Assembly: GCF_002233675.1 (NCBI RefSeq)
Contig: NZ_NMUQ01000001.1
Location: 568,680 to 632,679, forward strand
Direction of reading: 5' to 3'
Source of the DNA: Paenibacillus herberti
Lineage (GTDB): Bacteria > Bacillota > Bacilli > Paenibacillales > Paenibacillaceae
Length of the DNA: 64,000 bases
In this document: one piece after another, positions 61,632 to 64,000 of the stretch
Numbering within the stretch: the stretch's first letter is position 1
Layout: each line of letters opens with the position of its first letter
The notes under the pieces: generated by a model
Seen by the model: only the letters and a program-made list of their open reading frames with translations
Databases searched by the model: none
What the model was told of the DNA's origin: nothing
Made by a program: the position numbers and the translations under genes

Positions 61632-62789
61632 ATGAAAAAATATTTTTACAGTATCGGATTAGTCGGACTGAGCCTGATTGTGCTTATTGTTTTTGCCGGA
61701 GCGGCAATTGCTGAGCGCAAACCTCTCTTTGAGCTGGTCACGCAGGAGGGCAACGCTGAGGTGATGCGAGGGTATGCACTACAAGGAATGGGAGCGCAGT
61801 TGACGTCTGACGGAGGAAGACAATGGATGGAACGTAACCTTCTTTCCTTCGGATATAAGGATTCATTGGACACGGATAATTATGATGGCGAGCGCAATGA
61901 ATTGATTGCTGACTATCGTTCTTTCATGCGAGGCCATCAGCGGGATGATTCCTACTATCGGGACGAGCAAGTAATTATTGGAGCAGACGCTGACAAAGAA
62001 AAGTCAGAGGTTCTAGTTCGAATATTGAATCGCTCCGATTCCAAAGTGAGGGAGTTCAAGGTTCCCGTTAAAAGTAACGATAGCATGCGTCAAAGAGTCT
62101 ATCTCAACATTATCGTTCAGGACATTCAATTGATTGGTAATCGAATTCATCTGTTAGTAAGTGACTATACGAATAGTGGCTGGGCATATACCGATTATGT
62201 TGTTGACCGTAAGAGCGGCACTGTTGTCGAGTCCCAAGTTATTTATGTTCCAGAGGAGACGACTGATGTCTTTTTACGGTCGAGTATGGATGTTAAGGCC
62301 GAATTCAGGGAGCTGGCCGCTTCACCTATCATTATGTTTAATATCAAAACAATTAAAACCGATTCAAGCGGCTCGGATTCACTTAAGGAATGGCGAATCA
62401 TGGGTTATGATTACGCCAGCGGTGAAACGTGGAATTTGCCTCAGGAAGGGCTAGATCTGATCAAAAAAGGTTTGGAGCCTACGCTTCATGAAGGCAAGCT
62501 ATTTATGTACAAAGGTAACTATTCTGGTTCGACAATCCATTTCATGGACCCAAAAACGGGCAAACAAGCCGCAGAGCCGCTCTCTCTGCCGGCCGGTGAA
62601 GCCGGTTCAAGATATATTAGATTTGGGGATGGATTCATCTACGTAAGCTTCCGTGATGAAGGTGTTACCAATGTGATTGTTTACGAAGAGGCGACCCGTG
62701 CCGTCGCATACAGAGGATTGGTCAAGAAGACTAATCCCAAAGCTGACGCACTGTATTCTTATTTCAGACTCAACTATATAGGGAAATAA
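61632..62789 (+). CDS. Membrane-anchored protein of unknown function in ABC operon
   Basis: A 385-residue protein. ATG at 61632 follows AAGGAGG. One N-terminal hydrophobic segment (YSIGLVGLSLIVLIVFAGAA) without a clear cleavage site, then an extracytoplasmic domain of repeated beta-strand patterns (YSYFRLNY, TNSGWAYTDYVVDRKSGTVV, LKEWRIMGYDYASGETWNLP, IHFMDPKTGKQAAEPL), consistent with a propeller-like fold. It is 10 bp after the permease, last gene of the GntR operon. It may be the ligand-sensing or docking partner of the exporter. No family is recognised. Confidence 0.65.
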   Translation: MKKYFYSIGLVGLSLIVLIVFAGAAIAERKPLFELVTQEGNAEVMRGYALQGMGAQLTSDGGRQWMERNLLSFGYKDSLDTDNYDGERNELIADYRSFMRGHQRDDSYYRDEQVIIGADADKEKSEVLVRILNRSDSKVREFKVPVKSNDSMRQRVYLNIIVQDIQLIGNRIHLLVSDYTNSGWAYTDYVVDRKSGTVVESQVIYVPEETTDVFLRSSMDVKAEFRELAASPIIMFNIKTIKTDSSGSDSLKEWRIMGYDYASGETWNLPQEGLDLIKKGLEPTLHEGKLFMYKGNYSGSTIHFMDPKTGKQAAEPLSLPAGEAGSRYIRFGDGFIYVSFRDEGVTNVIVYEEATRAVAYRGLVKKTNPKADALYSYFRLNYIGK

Positions 62790-62806
62790 GTCTGATCTCC
62801 TACAAT

Positions 62807-62837
62807 CTGCCGCGGCCAAGCCTGCGGCATTTTTTTT
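62807..62837 (+). terminator. Terminator before sigG
   Basis: TGCCGC pairs with GCGGCA around a 10-base loop, followed by a long T run. Confidence 0.85.
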
Positions 62838-62943
62838 ATTACCCGATAATGTCGAAAATTCCCTGTATCCTGTTGGCTGGATGCGCTTTCCAAGGGTCTG
62901 TCACCGCTTGTCTGACGCTTCCGCTGGAGGAATAAAAATGAAG

Positions 62944-62980
62944 CCCAAGGAGATAATGCTTATTAATGTTTCTCCTTGGG
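62944..62980 (+). promoter_or_regulatory. Leader hairpin covering the sigG ribosome binding site
   Basis: CCCAAGGAGA (62944-62953) and TCTCCTTGGG (62971-62980) are perfect inverted arms. The right arm contains the first three G of the ribosome binding site GGGAGG (62978-62983) used by the TTG start at 62992. Folding would partly block sigG translation. Confidence 0.6.
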
Positions 62981-62991
62981 AGGTAGTCACG

Positions 62992-63774
62992 TTGACCCGA
63001 AATAAAGTCGAGATCTGTGGAGTGGATACCGCCAAACTCCCCGTCCTTACCAATGTCGAAATGCGAGAGCTATTCACTGCTCTTCAGACGAAAAATGAGT
63101 GGTCTGCCAGAGAGAAACTGGTAAATGGAAACCTTAGGCTGGTCCTCAGCGTCATTCAGCGGTTCAATAACCGCGGAGAGTTTGTAGACGATCTGTTCCA
63201 GGTCGGCTGCATCGGACTGATGAAGGCCATTGATAATTTTGATCTGGGCCAAAATGTAAAGTTCTCCACTTACGCTGTGCCGATGATTATCGGCGAGATT
63301 CGCCGTTATCTACGTGATAATAACCCGATCCGCGTCTCTCGTTCGTTGCGCGATATTGCTTACAAGGCGCTTCAAGTACGGGACGCGCTGACGAATCAAA
63401 ACTCACGCGAGCCGACTATTCTTGAGATTGCCGAAGCGCTTGGCGTGCCCAAAGAAGATGTTGTTTTTGCACTGGACGCCATCCAAGATCCGGTGTCGCT
63501 GTTCGAGCCGATCTATCATGACGGCGGTGATCCCATCTATGTGATGGATCAGATCAGCGATGATCGCAACAAGGATGTTGGCTGGATCGAAGAAATTGCG
63601 CTGCGCGAAGCGATGCACAAGTTGAATCAGCGGGAGAAAATGATTCTCTCGATGCGCTTTTTCGAGGGCAAAACGCAGATGGAGGTTGCCGACGAAATCG
63701 GCATTAGCCAGGCTCAAGTTTCTCGTCTGGAGAAGTCGGCCATCCAGCAGCTGCAGAAACATGTCAAAACTTGA
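62992..63774 (+). CDS. sigG: RNA polymerase sporulation sigma factor SigG
   Basis: A 260-residue sigma factor for late forespore genes. The TTG at 62992 follows GGGAGG and gives TRNKVEICGVDTAKLPVL, equal in start and length to B. subtilis SigG. An in-frame ATG at 62938 with an excellent site (GGAGGAATAAAA) would add 18 residues (MKPKEIMLINVSPWEVVT), so two starts compete. Region 2 (NLRLVLSVIQRFNNRGEF, DLFQVGCIGLMKAIDNFD) and region 4 (TQMEVADEIGISQAQVSRLE) are intact. It lies about 10 kb from sigE instead of next to it. Confidence 0.96.
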   Translation: MTRNKVEICGVDTAKLPVLTNVEMRELFTALQTKNEWSAREKLVNGNLRLVLSVIQRFNNRGEFVDDLFQVGCIGLMKAIDNFDLGQNVKFSTYAVPMIIGEIRRYLRDNNPIRVSRSLRDIAYKALQVRDALTNQNSREPTILEIAEALGVPKEDVVFALDAIQDPVSLFEPIYHDGGDPIYVMDQISDDRNKDVGWIEEIALREAMHKLNQREKMILSMRFFEGKTQMEVADEIGISQAQVSRLEKSAIQQLQKHVKT

Positions 63775-63819
63775 ACAGCCAGTTGTTCAACTTGTCCAGC
63801 TTTAATAGCAGGAGAACTC

Positions 63820-63845
63820 AAGGCGCCGATCGGCGCCTTTTTTCA
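63820..63845 (+). terminator. Terminator after sigG
   Basis: AAGGCGCCG-AT-CGGCGCCTT is a perfect hairpin followed by a T run. Confidence 0.92.
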
Positions 63846-63924
63846 TGCCTTTATGGGCTGTTCCCCTGTCCTTGCTCATATACTGGAATAGGCAACTTAC
63901 ACCCCAGGACGGGAAGTGCGGCTT

Positions 63925-64000
63925 ATGATCATGAAAATCTCCGACTTTCAGACGAAGGATGTCATCAATATCGTGGATGGTAAAAAGCTGGGCCAGATCA
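63925..64000 (+). CDS. ylmC: YlmC/YmxH family sporulation protein, 3' end outside window
   Basis: The first 25 codons encode MKISDFQTKDVINIVDGKKLG after a Met-Ile, the opening of the small PRC-barrel-like YlmC/YmxH proteins found after sigG in spore formers. GGGAAG lies eight bases before ATG 63925; a second ATG at 63931 is possible. The gene runs off the window. Function is poorly known. Confidence 0.8.
   Translation, partial: MIMKISDFQTKDVINIVDGKKLGQI

Overview
The window looks like a chromosomal segment of an endospore-forming, low-GC Gram-positive of the Paenibacillus type. The evidence is a full division and cell wall (dcw) cluster with spoVD and spoVE, the spoIIGA-sigE pair, sigG followed by a ylmC-like gene, several carbohydrate ABC importers with YesM/YesN-type two-component regulators, and Bacillota-type ribosome binding sites with frequent TTG and GTG starts. 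No rRNA, tRNA, CRISPR array or intact insertion sequence was seen. Genus is an inference.

Layout. 1-1.3 kb: the 3' part of an adenosylhomocysteinase gene. 1.3-4.8 kb: an SF0329-like protein, a secreted stalk-domain protein and a frameshifted phosphotransferase pseudogene. 4.8-9.5 kb: a GntR/LacI-type regulator and a sugar ABC importer (binding protein plus two permeases), linked by a shared inverted-repeat operator and a cre site. 9.5-17.3 kb: small accessory units: TetR plus MFS efflux, an ABC exporter with its GntR regulator, PadR plus a membrane protein plus a hydrolase, an arylamine N-acetyltransferase-like protein and a DoxX protein. 17.7-28.8 kb: a carbohydrate locus with histidine kinase, AraC-type response regulator, two permeases, a lipoprotein, a beta-helix protein, a divergent AraC regulator and a 462-residue protein of unknown function.

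29-50.7 kb: the dcw cluster mraZ-rsmH-ftsL-pbpB-spoVD-murE-murF-mraY-murD-spoVE-murG-murB-murA-divIB-ftsA-ftsZ, all on the plus strand. Its products make lipid II, polymerise and cross-link septal and spore peptidoglycan, and build the Z ring. It is interrupted between pbpB and spoVD by about 1.5 kb of non-coding DNA packed with hairpins, including a 271-bp tandem duplication and three stem-loops of about 120 nt. This is the most unusual structure in the window.

50.9-64 kb: spoIIGA and sigE (mother-cell sigma factor and its processing protease), then about 10 kb of accessory genes (FAD enzyme, ankyrin lipoprotein, ABC exporter, 2-hydroxyacid dehydrogenase, polysaccharide deacetylase, GntR-ABC operon), then sigG and the start of a ylmC-like gene. 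In Bacillus subtilis sigE and sigG are adjacent, so the accessory block appears to split a conserved sporulation unit. The accessory regions are generally more AT-rich than the dcw cluster.
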